A DNA stretch of 64,000 nucleotides from Streptomyces bluensis (GTDB taxonomy: Bacteria > Actinomycetota > Actinomycetes > Streptomycetales > Streptomycetaceae): assembly GCF_014650715.1 (NCBI RefSeq), contig NZ_BMVM01000006.1, positions 310,001-374,000 on the forward strand. Direction: 5' to 3'. Shown piece by piece: positions 29,871-39,012 of this stretch. The notes beneath the pieces are model-generated. The model made no database searches, was not told the origin of the DNA, and saw nothing but the letters and a program-made list of their open reading frames with translations. The position numbers and the translations under genes are program-made. Each line of letters opens with the position of its first letter. The stretch's first letter is position 1.

Positions 29871-31171
29871 CCACCCTGATGACGATTCTCGGCATAGTCG
29901 TCTTCGTGATCGGCCTGGGGATCTCGATCGCGTGGCACGAGCTGGGCCACCTGTCGTTCGCCAAGCTCTTCGGCATCCGCGTGCCCCAGTACATGGTGGG
30001 CTTCGGCCCGACCCTCTGGTCGCGCCACAGGGGCGAGACGGAGTACGGCATCAAGGCGATCCCGCTCGGCGGCTACATCCGCATGATCGGCATGTTCCCG
30101 CCGGGCCAGGACGGCCGTATCGAGGCCCGTTCGACGTCGCCGTTCCGCGGGATGATCGAGGACGCCCGCGCGGCCGCCTACGAGGAGCTCAAGCCCGGCG
30201 ACGAGAGCCGCCTGTTCTACACGCGCAAGCCCTGGAAGCGCGTCATCGTGATGTTCGCGGGCCCGTTCGCCAACCTGATCCTCGCCGTGGTGATCTTCCT
30301 CGGCGTGATGATGACGTTCGGCACCAACATGCAGACCACCACGGTCGGCAAGGTCTCGGACTGCGTCATCCAGGCCAGCGAGAACCGCTCGACCTGCGAG
30401 AAGGGCGACCAGGCCGCGCCCGCGAAGGCGGCCGGCCTCAAGGCCAAGGACAAGATCGTCGCCTTCAACGGTGTCCCCGTGAAGGACTGGTCCACCCTCC
30501 AGGAGGACATCCGCGCCAACCCCGGCAAGGAGGTCACCCTCACCGTCGACCGCGACGGCAAGCAGCTCGACCTCACCGCCACCCTCATAAAGAACCAGGT
30601 CAGCAAGACCGACGGCAACGGCGGCTACGTCGAGGGCCAGTACGTGACCGCCGGTTTCCTCGGCTTCACACCCGCCAGCGGCATCGTCCCGCAGACCTTC
30701 TCGCAGTCCGTGGACCGCATGGGCGACATGATGCAGAACGGCGTGGAGTCACTGATCTCCCTGCCCGCCAAGATCCCCGCCCTGTGGGACGCGGCCTTCG
30801 GTGACGGGCCCCGCGAGCCCGACTCGCCCATGGGCGTCGTCGGCGCGGCCCGCGTCGGCGGCGAGATCGCCACGATGGACATCCCGGCCACCCAGCGGCT
30901 CGCCACGTTCCTGATGCTGGTGGCGGGCTTCAACCTCTCGCTCTTCCTGTTCAACATGCTCCCGCTGCTCCCGCTCGACGGCGGGCACATCGCGGGGGCG
31001 CTGTGGGAGTCGCTGCGCCGGAACGTGGCGAAGGTGCTGCGCCGTCCCGACCCGGGCCCGTTCGACGTGGCGAAGCTGATGCCGGTGGCGTATGTGGTGG
31101 CCGGGGTTTTCATCTGCTTCACGGTGCTGGTACTGATCGCGGATGTCGTCAACCCGGTCAGGATCAGCTAG
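29867..31171 (+). CDS. rseP: Site-2 intramembrane metalloprotease RseP
   Basis: This 434-residue multi-pass protease cleaves membrane-anchored substrates such as anti-sigma factors. The zinc site HELGH is at residues 24-28 in the first membrane helix, the second motif LLPLDGGHI lies in a late helix, and one PDZ domain sits between them (about residues 170-270). Compared with many homologues it has an extra cytoplasmic loop after the first helix. It is translationally coupled to dxr and followed by a strong hairpin. Regulated intramembrane proteolysis is family knowledge; the targets here are unknown. Confidence 0.95.
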   Translation: MTTLMTILGIVVFVIGLGISIAWHELGHLSFAKLFGIRVPQYMVGFGPTLWSRHRGETEYGIKAIPLGGYIRMIGMFPPGQDGRIEARSTSPFRGMIEDARAAAYEELKPGDESRLFYTRKPWKRVIVMFAGPFANLILAVVIFLGVMMTFGTNMQTTTVGKVSDCVIQASENRSTCEKGDQAAPAKAAGLKAKDKIVAFNGVPVKDWSTLQEDIRANPGKEVTLTVDRDGKQLDLTATLIKNQVSKTDGNGGYVEGQYVTAGFLGFTPASGIVPQTFSQSVDRMGDMMQNGVESLISLPAKIPALWDAAFGDGPREPDSPMGVVGAARVGGEIATMDIPATQRLATFLMLVAGFNLSLFLFNMLPLLPLDGGHIAGALWESLRRNVAKVLRRPDPGPFDVAKLMPVAYVVAGVFICFTVLVLIADVVNPVRIS

Positions 31172-31210
31172 CAATCGGGATCTTCTGCCGCGACGGCTGA
31201 TGGCTGTGGA

Positions 31211-31253
31211 TCGCGCCCTTCGCTCGCGTACCTCACGCGAGTGAAGGGCGCGA
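31211..31253 (+). terminator. Strong hairpin after rseP
   Basis: Arms 31211-31229 and 31235-31253 pair over 19 bp with one G-U and close a 5-nt loop. This separates the dxr-rseP unit from ispG, whose promoter must lie in 31254-31418. Confidence 0.75.
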
Positions 31254-31418
31254 CGTCGTCGTGCGACGCGGAGTGGTCCACGACAACGCCGGGCATGCCA
31301 TCGGGTGGATCGTCGGGCAGCCGTGTGCTCCCGGTCATGTCCGTGCCGTAATCTCGGACCCTGGAGCCCGCTGCTCACGGGACCGGATCCTGATCCACAA
31401 CTTGGGGTTGCACAGCAG

Positions 31419-32576
31419 ATGACTGCGATTTCTCTCGGCATGCCGTCCGTTCCGACCAAACTCGCCGAACGCCGGAAGAGCCGGCAGATCATGGTGGGCT
31501 CCGTGGCGGTGGGCGGGGACGCGCCGGTGTCGGTGCAGTCGATGACGACGACGCGTACGTCGGACATCGGGGCGACGCTTCAGCAGATCGCCGAACTGAC
31601 GGCGTCGGGCTGCCAGATCGTGCGGGTGGCCTGTCCCACGCAGGACGACGCGGACGCGCTGGCCACGATCGCCCGCAAGTCGCAGATCCCGGTGATCGCG
31701 GACATCCACTTCCAGCCGAAGTACGTGTTCGCGGCGATCGAGGCGGGCTGTGCGGCGGTCCGGGTGAACCCGGGGAACATCAAGCAGTTCGACGACAAGG
31801 TGAAGGAGATCGCGCGGGCCGCGAAGGACCACGGCACCCCGATCCGTATCGGCGTCAACGCGGGCTCGCTGGACCGGCGGCTGCTGCAGAAGTACGGCAA
31901 GGCAACCCCGGAGGCGCTGGTGGAGTCGGCGCTGTGGGAGGCGTCGCTGTTCGAGGAGCACGACTTCCGGGACATCAAGATCTCTGTGAAGCACAACGAC
32001 CCGGTGGTGATGGTCAACGCCTACCGGCAGCTCGCCGCCCAGTGCGACTATCCGCTGCATCTGGGGGTGACGGAGGCGGGTCCGGCGTTCCAGGGCACGA
32101 TCAAGTCGGCGGTGGCGTTCGGCGCGCTGCTGAGTGAGGGCATCGGTGACACGATCCGTGTCTCGCTCTCGGCTCCTCCGGTGGAGGAGGTCAAGGTCGG
32201 CACGCAGATCCTGGAGTCCCTGAACCTGCGTCAGCGTGGCCTGGAGATCGTCTCCTGCCCGTCGTGCGGGCGTGCCCAGGTGGACGTCTACAAGCTGGCC
32301 GAGGAGGTCACGGCCGGTCTGACCGGTATGGAGGTCCCGCTGCGGGTGGCGGTCATGGGCTGCGTGGTGAACGGCCCCGGCGAGGCCCGCGAGGCGGACC
32401 TCGGCGTCGCCTCCGGCAACGGCAAGGGCCAGATCTTCGTCAAGGGCGAGGTCATCAAGACGGTCCCCGAGTCGAAGATCGTCGAGACCCTCATCGAGGA
32501 GGCGATGAAGATCGCCGAACAGATGGAGAAGGACGGCGTCACGTCGGGCGAGCCGTCGGTGGCGGTGGCGGGCTGA
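31419..32576 (+). CDS. ispG: 4-hydroxy-3-methylbut-2-en-1-yl diphosphate synthase
   Basis: IspG (GcpE) reduces MEcPP to HMBPP using a [4Fe-4S] cluster. The 385-residue protein has the TIM-barrel part (VQSMTTTRTSD, ADIHFQPKYVFAAIEAG, RVNPGNIK) and the cluster domain with CPSCGR and GCVVNGPGEA, which supply the three cysteine ligands. ATG 31419 is at the start of the conserved sequence, with GGGG further upstream. It shares the MEP pathway with dxr. Confidence 0.97.
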   Translation: MTAISLGMPSVPTKLAERRKSRQIMVGSVAVGGDAPVSVQSMTTTRTSDIGATLQQIAELTASGCQIVRVACPTQDDADALATIARKSQIPVIADIHFQPKYVFAAIEAGCAAVRVNPGNIKQFDDKVKEIARAAKDHGTPIRIGVNAGSLDRRLLQKYGKATPEALVESALWEASLFEEHDFRDIKISVKHNDPVVMVNAYRQLAAQCDYPLHLGVTEAGPAFQGTIKSAVAFGALLSEGIGDTIRVSLSAPPVEEVKVGTQILESLNLRQRGLEIVSCPSCGRAQVDVYKLAEEVTAGLTGMEVPLRVAVMGCVVNGPGEAREADLGVASGNGKGQIFVKGEVIKTVPESKIVETLIEEAMKIAEQMEKDGVTSGEPSVAVAG

Positions 32577-32587
32577 GCTGAAACTCT

Positions 32588-32741
32588 CAGCCCCTCCGGC
32601 GTTTGAGGAGCGGGGGCCCGGGGGCCGGCCCCCGAAACGGGGCCCGGGGCGGAGCCCGAAGTACGAGCCCAGGGCGCGACCCCGGGTCAGGGGTCCGGGG
32701 CGGAGCCCCTGGGGATGGGACGGGTAGGGGCGGCGGGGGCG
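32588..32741. repeat. Streptomyces intergenic repeat, copy A
   Basis: The element begins CAGCCCCTCCGGCGTTTGAG and ends in a GGCGGCGGGGGCG tail. A close copy occupies 43761-43921. It is made of nested inverted repeats (for example GGGGGCCGGCCCCC) and could fold into a long hairpin at the 3' end of ispG mRNA. It fills most of the 318-bp gap before the acetyltransferase gene; the rest holds that gene's promoter region. Similar elements are common between genes in Streptomyces, from general knowledge. Confidence 0.78.
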
Positions 32742-32894
32742 AGGAAACCCCAGTGCCAAGCCCGCGGCGTCACAGAACCCACCCACCCCACCCCCGTACC
32801 GTCCCGCCCGGAGGGCACCCCATCAGGGCGGCGCGCCAGAAATTCGCCGGGTACAGTGCGGAGATCAGCAGTCCCCAGGGTGAGGCCCCCGCAC

Positions 32895-33749
32895 GTGTTG
32901 ACCCAGACGACCACCAGGGTCCTCGAACCGAGTGACCTGGACGCCGCACTCGCCGTCCTCGACCGCGAGCCCGTCGCGAACGCCTTCGTGACGTCGCGGG
33001 TACAGGTCGCCGGCCTGGACCCCTGGCGCCTCGGCGGCGAGATGTGGGGCTGGTACGAGGGCGGCATGCTCACCAGCCTCTGCTACGCGGGCGCCAACCT
33101 CGTCCCCATCTGCGCCACCCCCCGCGCCGTACGCGCCTTCGCCGACCGAGCCCGCCGTGCCGGCCGCCGCTGCTCCTCCATCGTCGGCCCCGCCGAACCC
33201 ACCGCCCAGCTCTGGCGCCTCCTCGAACCCGGTTGGGGCCCCGCCCGCGAGGTCCGCGCCCACCAGCCGCTCATGGTCACCGACCGGCTCCCCGCCCCGC
33301 ACGTCGTCGCCCCGGACCCCTACGTCCGCCGTATCCGCAAGGACGAGATGGAGACGATCATGCCGGCGTGCGTGGCGATGTTCACCGAGGAGGTCGGAGT
33401 ATCGCCCCTCGCCGGCGACGGTGGACTCCTCTACCAGGCCCGCGTCGCCGAACTCGTCGGCTCCGGCCGCTCGTTCGCCCGCCTCGACGCGGACGGCAGG
33501 GTCGTCTTCAAGGCGGAGATCGGCGCGGCCACCCCCCAGGCCTGCCAGATCCAGGGCGTCTGGGTCGCCCCCGAGTACCGCGGCCGGGGCCTCGCCGCCC
33601 CCGCCATGGCCGCCGTACTGCGCTACGCCCTCACGGACGTGGCCCCCGTGGCGAGCCTGTACGTCAACGACTTCAACACCGCGGCCCGGCGCACGTACCA
33701 CAGGGTGGGCTTCCAGGAGATCGGCGCGTTCATGAGCGTGCTGTTCTGA
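32895..33749 (+). CDS. GNAT-family acetyltransferase with N-terminal extension
   Basis: This 284-residue protein has an N-terminal half that resembles a degenerate GNAT or DUF4081 domain, and a C-terminal half with the acetyl-CoA loop PEYRGRGLAAPAM and the late YVNDFNTAARRTYHRVGF, a standard GNAT ending. The substrate is unknown. GTG 32895 has a GTGAGG about nine bases upstream; TTG 32898 is an alternative. It sits between ispG and another GNAT gene, as in other Streptomyces. Confidence 0.85.
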   Translation: MLTQTTTRVLEPSDLDAALAVLDREPVANAFVTSRVQVAGLDPWRLGGEMWGWYEGGMLTSLCYAGANLVPICATPRAVRAFADRARRAGRRCSSIVGPAEPTAQLWRLLEPGWGPAREVRAHQPLMVTDRLPAPHVVAPDPYVRRIRKDEMETIMPACVAMFTEEVGVSPLAGDGGLLYQARVAELVGSGRSFARLDADGRVVFKAEIGAATPQACQIQGVWVAPEYRGRGLAAPAMAAVLRYALTDVAPVASLYVNDFNTAARRTYHRVGFQEIGAFMSVLF

Positions 33750-33830
33750 ACCACGAACAACCCGTGGCCGCCCCAGAACCGGCACTCCCCACCGCCCACC
33801 CCGGCGGAGCGCCCCGGTAGTCTCGCCGAC

Positions 33831-34400
33831 ATGCTGCGCTTTCCCGGTCAGGGCCCCCGCAACCCCGGCGACGTGGTCATCGGCCCGCTGGATCTCGCCG
33901 CCCGCGTCGACGAGGCCCTCGCCGTCCAGGCCGTGGCCTTCGGGCTCGGCGCCGACGAGGTCGCCGTCCGCCGGCAGATCGTGCTGCGGCACCTCACCTA
34001 CCCGGGAGCCCGCGCACTCGGCGCCACCACTCCCCAGAACCGGCTCGTGGGCTTCGTCTACGGCATGCCCAACGACCGTGCGCACTGGTGGTCCACCGTC
34101 GTCGAACCGTATCTGCGCGCCCGCGGCCACGACGACTGGCTCGACGACTCGTTCGTGATCACCGAACTGCACGTCCACCCGCACTACCAGAACCACGGCA
34201 TCGGCCGCTCCCTGATCACCACCATCACGGAGGGCGTCGCCGAACCCCGCTCGATCCTCTCCGCGATCGACACCGACAGCCCCGCCCGCGGCCTGTACCA
34301 CTCCCTCGGCTACGAGGACCTGGCCCGCCAGGTGCTGTTCCCGAGCGCCCCCAAGCCGTACGCGGTGATGGGCGCCCCGCTGCCCCTGCGCCGCCGCTGA
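33831..34400 (+). CDS. GNAT-family acetyltransferase
   Basis: This is a 189-residue single-domain GNAT protein. The acetyl-CoA motif is HPHYQNHGIGRSLI, followed by the strand and helix pair ending ARGLYHSLGYEDL. An early WWSTVVEPYL segment may line the acceptor site. The acceptor is not recognisable. It is transcribed with or just after the previous acetyltransferase and before proS. Confidence 0.85.
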   Translation: MLRFPGQGPRNPGDVVIGPLDLAARVDEALAVQAVAFGLGADEVAVRRQIVLRHLTYPGARALGATTPQNRLVGFVYGMPNDRAHWWSTVVEPYLRARGHDDWLDDSFVITELHVHPHYQNHGIGRSLITTITEGVAEPRSILSAIDTDSPARGLYHSLGYEDLARQVLFPSAPKPYAVMGAPLPLRRR

Positions 34401-34518
34401 GCGACCCCGGGGTCCCGCGGCGGCCCCGCGGCCCTGCGGCTCTCATCAATTTCCACCGGGAACCACCGCACGGCTAACCTCCTTGCCATCACCCTTACGC
34501 AGCAGGAGTACGAGAATC

Positions 34519-36222
34519 ATGGCGAACGCACCGGTCCAGCGCATGTCCCAGTTGCTGGCGAAGACGTTGCGCGACGACCCCGCGGACGCCGAGGTCCTCA
34601 GCCACAAGCTGCTGGTCCGCGCGGGCTACGTCCGCCGCACCGCCGCCGGCGTGTGGACCTGGCTGCCGCTCGGCAAGAAGGTCCTCGCCAACGTGGAGCG
34701 CATCGTCCGCGAGGAGATGGACGCGATCGGCGCCCAGGAGGTGCTGCTGCCCGCGCTGCTGCCGCGTGAGCCGTACGACGCGACCGGCCGCTGGGACGAG
34801 TACGGCCCCGAACTGTTCCGCCTGAAGGACCGCAAGGGCGGCGACTACCTCCTCGGCCCCACCCACGAGGAGATCTTCACGCTGATCGTGAAGGACCAGG
34901 CGTCGTCCTACAAGGACCTGCCGGTGATCCTCTACCAGATCCAGACGAAGTTCCGGGACGAGGCCCGCCCGCGCGCCGGCATCCTGCGCGGCCGCGAGTT
35001 CCTGATGAAGGACTCGTACTCCTTCGACCTGGCGGACGAGGGCCTCGCCCAGTCCTACGAGCTGCACCGCCAGGCCTACCAGAGGGTCTTCGAGCGCCTC
35101 GGCCTCGACTACCGCATCTGCGCCGCCACCGCCGGCGCCATGGGCGGCTCCAAGTCGGAGGAGTTCCTCGCCCCGGCCGCCGCCGGCGAGGACACCTTCG
35201 CGGACTGCCCCGCTTGCGACTTCGCCGCCAACACCGAGGCGATCACGTACGAGATGAAGCCGGTGGACGCGACGGACGTGCCGGCCGCCGAGGAGATCCC
35301 GACCCCGGACACCCCGACCATCGAGACGCTCGCCGCCTCGCTCGGCGTCCCGGCCTCCGCCACCCTGAAGAACCTCCTCGTCAAGGTCGACGGGGAGATC
35401 GTCGCCGTAGGCGTCCCCGGTGACCGCGAGGTCGACATGGACAAGGTCGAGGCGCACTTCTCCCCGGCGGTCGTCGAACTGGTGACGGCGGAGGACTTCG
35501 TGGGCCGCCCCGACCTGGTCCGCGGCTACGTCGGCCCGCAGGGCCGCCAGGAGAAGCTCCGTTACATCGCCGACCCGCGCGTGGCACCCGGCACGGCCTG
35601 GATCACGGGCGCCAACAAGGAGCACACACACGCGAAGAACGTCGTCGCGGGCCGTGACTTCGAGGTCGACGCGTACGTCGACGTCGTGGTCGTCCAGGAG
35701 GGCGACCCGTGCCCCAACTGCGGCACCGGCCTCAAGCTGGACCGCGCCATCGAGATCGGCCACATCTTCCAGCTCGGCCGCAAGTACGCCGACGCCCTCA
35801 AGCTCGACGTCCTCGGCCAGAACGGCAAGCCCGTCCGCGTCACCATGGGCTCGTACGGCATCGGCGTCTCGCGTGCCGTGGCGGCGCTGGCCGAGCAGAG
35901 CGCCGACGAGCAGGGCCTGTGCTGGCCGAGGGAGGTCGCCCCGGCCGACGTCCACGTGGTCGCCGCGGGCAAGGCGCTGCAGACCGAGCTGGCCCTCGAC
36001 GTCTCCGAGAAGCTGCGCGCCGCCGGCCTGCGCGTCCTCGTGGACGACCGGGCCGGGGTCTCCCCGGGCGTGAAGTTCACCGACGCCGAACTCATCGGCG
36101 TCCCGCAGATCCTGGTGGCCGGCCGCCGCTCCGCCGAGGGCGTGCTGGAGCTCAAGGACAGGAAGACCGGTGAGCGTGAGGAGCTGACCGTGGACGAGGC
36201 CATCGCACGCCTGACGGCGTAA
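34519..36222 (+). CDS. proS: Prolyl-tRNA synthetase
   Basis: This 567-residue class II synthetase charges tRNA-Pro. Motif 1 and motif 2 (FRDEARPRAGILRGREFLMKDSYSF region, in two parts) and motif 3 (GSYGIGVSRAVAA) are clear. Between motifs 2 and 3 lies the YbaK-like editing insertion (about residues 220-400), the bacterial-type architecture that removes Ala-tRNA-Pro. The ATG has CAGGAG ten bases before it. A perfect bidirectional terminator follows. Confidence 0.97.
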   Translation: MANAPVQRMSQLLAKTLRDDPADAEVLSHKLLVRAGYVRRTAAGVWTWLPLGKKVLANVERIVREEMDAIGAQEVLLPALLPREPYDATGRWDEYGPELFRLKDRKGGDYLLGPTHEEIFTLIVKDQASSYKDLPVILYQIQTKFRDEARPRAGILRGREFLMKDSYSFDLADEGLAQSYELHRQAYQRVFERLGLDYRICAATAGAMGGSKSEEFLAPAAAGEDTFADCPACDFAANTEAITYEMKPVDATDVPAAEEIPTPDTPTIETLAASLGVPASATLKNLLVKVDGEIVAVGVPGDREVDMDKVEAHFSPAVVELVTAEDFVGRPDLVRGYVGPQGRQEKLRYIADPRVAPGTAWITGANKEHTHAKNVVAGRDFEVDAYVDVVVVQEGDPCPNCGTGLKLDRAIEIGHIFQLGRKYADALKLDVLGQNGKPVRVTMGSYGIGVSRAVAALAEQSADEQGLCWPREVAPADVHVVAAGKALQTELALDVSEKLRAAGLRVLVDDRAGVSPGVKFTDAELIGVPQILVAGRRSAEGVLELKDRKTGEREELTVDEAIARLTA

Positions 36223-36240
36223 CGGCCCAACGACGCCCGG

Positions 36241-36292
36241 CGGGAGGCCGGTTGGAGGCGCGCCGTCACAGGCGCCTCCAACCGGCCTCCCG
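36241..36292. terminator. Bidirectional terminator between proS and the convergent operon
   Basis: Arms 36241-36260 and 36273-36292 are perfectly complementary over 20 bp around a 12-nt loop. It is among the strongest hairpins in the window and sits between convergent stop codons. Confidence 0.88.
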
Positions 36293-36316
36293 TCCCGTGA
36301 ACCGCCTCCGCGCGGC

Positions 36317-37240
36317 TCACAACCACCCCGCGAACTCCAGCAACAGTTCCGCGTCCCGGGCCCGCCCCACCCGGCGGGCCCGAAGCCCCGACTCCACCGA
36401 CCGGAACAGCGTCCACCCCCGCAGGCGCTCCTGGTCCACGTCCAGGGACTCGGCGAGCCGCTTCACCCGGCGCCGGGTGGTCGCCGCCCCGGAGGGCGAG
36501 GCGATCACGTCCTCCACGCGATCCCGTACCAGCCGGGCCAGGTCGAACGCGCACTCCCCGACCACCGGATCGGGCCCGACGGCCAGCCACGGCATCCGCT
36601 CACCGGCGAGCACCTTGCTCTGCCGGAAGGTCCCGTGCAGCAGCAGTTCCTCGGGCGGCGAGGCGAGCAACTCCTCACGCGCGGCGAGCGCGGCGGCGAG
36701 CAGCGGCGCGACGTCCTGCTCGGCCGCGCCCGCCCGCATCGCCTCGGCCTGCCGCCCCGTCCGCTCGGCCACCGTCTCGAAGAGGTGCCCGTCACCGTCC
36801 GGCGGCTCGACCCACAGCCGCCGCAGCACCCCCGTCGCCTCCAGCAGCGCCTTCGCCTCGGGCAGCGACCGCACCGACAGATCCGGGTGCAGCCGCTCCA
36901 GCAGCAGTACGCCCGGTGTGTCACCGGGGTTGAGCAGCCGCACCGCGCCCCGCCCGTCCCAGTGGCCGAGGGCCGCCCGCTCGCTCTCGGGCCGGGCCCG
37001 GGGTGGCGCCAGCTTCAGCACGGCGGGCGTCCCGTCGAACTGCCGCACCAGCAGCACCAGGCTGCTGCGCCCTCCGGGAGCCTGCACCCGTTCAACGGTC
37101 AACTCGCGTAGCGCGACGGCCTCGCGTACCAGCTCGGGCAGCTTCTCCAGCCAGTCGCCGGCCCCGTCGAACCCGCCCTGCCGCGCCTCGGCGAGTGCCC
37201 GCACGAGGCGCTGCGGCGGTTCGAAAGCCATGCGAGCCAT
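36317..37240 (-). CDS. APH(6)/hydroxyurea-kinase-like protein lacking catalytic residues
   Basis: This 307-residue protein resembles the aminoglycoside/hydroxyurea phosphotransferase family (PF04655 type): an N-terminal lobe with VLKLAPPRARPESER, a hinge LLLERL, and a C-lobe VVGECAFDLARLV. The catalytic loop, normally HGDLHxxN, reads HGTFRQSK (His202, Thr204), losing the Asp and Asn, and the Mg-binding ID-P reads VGPDP at 221-225. It is therefore probably a pseudokinase, though a different chemistry cannot be excluded. ATG 37240 has AAGGG upstream; ATG 37231 is an alternative. It follows, on the same strand, a ferritin-like gene and a lipoprotein gene. Confidence 0.72.
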   Translation of the reverse strand: MARMAFEPPQRLVRALAEARQGGFDGAGDWLEKLPELVREAVALRELTVERVQAPGGRSSLVLLVRQFDGTPAVLKLAPPRARPESERAALGHWDGRGAVRLLNPGDTPGVLLLERLHPDLSVRSLPEAKALLEATGVLRRLWVEPPDGDGHLFETVAERTGRQAEAMRAGAAEQDVAPLLAAALAAREELLASPPEELLLHGTFRQSKVLAGERMPWLAVGPDPVVGECAFDLARLVRDRVEDVIASPSGAATTRRRVKRLAESLDVDQERLRGWTLFRSVESGLRARRVGRARDAELLLEFAGWL

Positions 37241-37269
37241 GTGCGAGTCGTTCCCTTCCCGGGTCGCGT

Positions 37270-37755
37270 TCAGGTGTGCGGTGCCGCCGACGGCGTCGGC
37301 GTGGCCGTGCGCTCGGCGAGACCAGGGAAGGCTACGCTGCCGCCCCGCCACCGCACCGCCCGCACCGCCGCCTCCCGGAGCGCCCGAGCGGCCGCCAGCC
37401 TCCGGTCGCCCTCACTGGCCCGTACGAGATCGGAGTACACACCGGCCACCCCCTCCTCCAGCTCCACGGCGAGCCGCGCGGCGGAGTCGGGGTCCCCCAC
37501 GGGGAAGGGCAGCGCGTACGCGGCGTCCGCGGCCACGGGACTGCCGCCCAGGTCCCGTACGACGCGGGCGAGTTCGTCGCGCCGGGCGCGGTGGGCGTCG
37601 TAGCCCTCCCTGGCCTCCTCCCGCCTCGCCTCACCGATGTTCCCGCCGACCACCCCGTACCCGTACACGGCGGCGTGCTCGGCCCCGATCGCGGCCTGCA
37701 GCGCCTTGAGCTCGTCGGCCTTCGAGGGCCCGCCCGCGCCGGCGATCCGTCTCAC
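37270..37755 (-). CDS. DUF4439 ferritin-like protein
   Basis: This 161-residue all-helical protein begins a ferritin-like bundle with LQAAIGAEHAAVYGYGVVGG, matching DUF4439; one Glu/His pair (EH) per helix is typical of the fold. The middle reads RRDELARVVRDLGGSP and the end is Pro/Thr-rich. No signal peptide is present. It starts at a GTG inside the stop of the lipoprotein gene, so the two are coupled. Metal binding is not established. Confidence 0.78.
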   Translation of the reverse strand: MRRIAGAGGPSKADELKALQAAIGAEHAAVYGYGVVGGNIGEARREEAREGYDAHRARRDELARVVRDLGGSPVAADAAYALPFPVGDPDSAARLAVELEEGVAGVYSDLVRASEGDRRLAAARALREAAVRAVRWRGGSVAFPGLAERTATPTPSAAPHT

Positions 37756-38285
37756 TTCGCACCTTCCGTCAGCAGAAACGCGTGTGCGGCCCCGGCCGCG
37801 GCCACGGACGCCATCAGCCGGGCCAGTTCGCCCGGCACCTCCAGGAGCGCCTTCGTACGGCGGTCCGCGAGCTGCCTCTCGTGCCGGGCCAGTTCGGCGA
37901 GCGCGGACTTCTCGTCGGTGGGAACGGGGGAGGGGCTCGCCGAACGCGACGCCGGGGCGGAGGGCGACTTCGAGGCCGACGGCGTGGCCGGCGCGCCGCC
38001 CCCGAACGCCTCGGCGTGCCGGACGACCTCCGCCCGCAGCGGCTCCAACAGCCCCGCCAGCGCCGGGTGCGTGGCGAGCACGGCGGCGTACCGCTCGGCG
38101 AGCGCCTCACTGTCGCGCGCCCCACGCGCGCGTGCCCGGTGGGCGGCCGAACGGCCGGCGACGGTGGTGTCCGACTCGGAGCCGGACGAGCAGCCCACGA
38201 GCAGAACCGCGCCCGCGGCCCCGGCGAACAGGCTCCTTCTGCGCGGCCCGGCAGAGGGGTTGCGCGACGGCAGGGTGAACGGCAC
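37752..38285 (-). CDS. Predicted lipoprotein of the DUF4439 operon
   Basis: This 177-residue protein has a signal with paired arginines (RRRSLFAG) and lipobox LLVGC, so it is likely exported, possibly by Tat, and lipid-anchored. The mature part is helical (ARRERYAAVLATHP-like helices) with a Ser/Pro/Ala linker around residues 100-125. The function is unknown. Its GTG start is divergent from rimP, with 215 bp between them that must hold both promoters. Confidence 0.75.
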   Translation of the reverse strand: MPFTLPSRNPSAGPRRRSLFAGAAGAVLLVGCSSGSESDTTVAGRSAAHRARARGARDSEALAERYAAVLATHPALAGLLEPLRAEVVRHAEAFGGGAPATPSASKSPSAPASRSASPSPVPTDEKSALAELARHERQLADRRTKALLEVPGELARLMASVAAAGAAHAFLLTEGAK

Positions 38286-38500
38286 GGCAGACGTCCTCGG
38301 GAGGGTCGTAAGGGTGGTACGAACGAAAGAGCGGTTGGCCCGTGATCACGGTACCCGCGCACCGGCGCGCTATCCGTCACCGGCGCCGTGGAGCTCGTGC
38401 CCGGCGCCCCGGTGGACGGCAACACACCTCCGGAACCGATACCCTTTGACCTGACACGCGACGTCCCCACAACAGCACACGCGGCCGAGGAGTCACCCGG

Positions 38501-39010
38501 ATGAGCACCACCCAGAGCGAGAGGCTGCGAGAACTGCTGGAACCGCTCGTACGCTCCCAGGGCCTGGATCTCGAAGAGATCGCCGTGGACTCGGTCGGAC
38601 GCAAGCGTGTGCTCCGCGTCGTCGTCGACTCCGACTCGGGCGCCGATCTGGACGCCGTGGCCGAGGTGAGCCGCGCGCTCTCGGCGAAGCTCGACGAGAC
38701 GGACGCGATGGGCCAGGGCGCGTACGACCTGGAGGTCGGCACCCCGGGCGCCGAGCGCGCCCTCACCGAACACCGGCACTACGTGCGCGCCACGGACCGC
38801 CTGGTGAGGTTCCAGCTCCACGAGGACGGCGAACTGGTCGCGAGGATCCTCACCGTGGACGAGGACGGCCTCGACGTCGAAGTCCCCGGAGTCAAGGGCC
38901 GCAAGGCCACCACCCGCCGGCTCGCCTTCGCCGACATCGCGAAGGCGCGCGTCCAGGTGGAGTTCAACCGCAAGGAAAACAAGGACATGAAGGAAGAGGA
39001 GGAGGCGTAG
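38501..39010 (+). CDS. rimP: Ribosome maturation factor RimP
   Basis: This 169-residue protein assists late 30S assembly. The N-terminal alpha/beta domain (LRELLEPLVRSQGLDLEEI, then VDSDSGADLDAVAEVSRALSAKL) and C-terminal SH3-like barrel (VGTPGAERALTEHRHYVRA) are both present. It ends in an acidic Lys/Glu tail. It is the first gene of the conserved rimP-nusA-ylxR-infB cluster; nusA starts two bases after its stop. Confidence 0.95.
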   Translation: MSTTQSERLRELLEPLVRSQGLDLEEIAVDSVGRKRVLRVVVDSDSGADLDAVAEVSRALSAKLDETDAMGQGAYDLEVGTPGAERALTEHRHYVRATDRLVRFQLHEDGELVARILTVDEDGLDVEVPGVKGRKATTRRLAFADIAKARVQVEFNRKENKDMKEEEEA

Positions 39011-39012
39011 CC

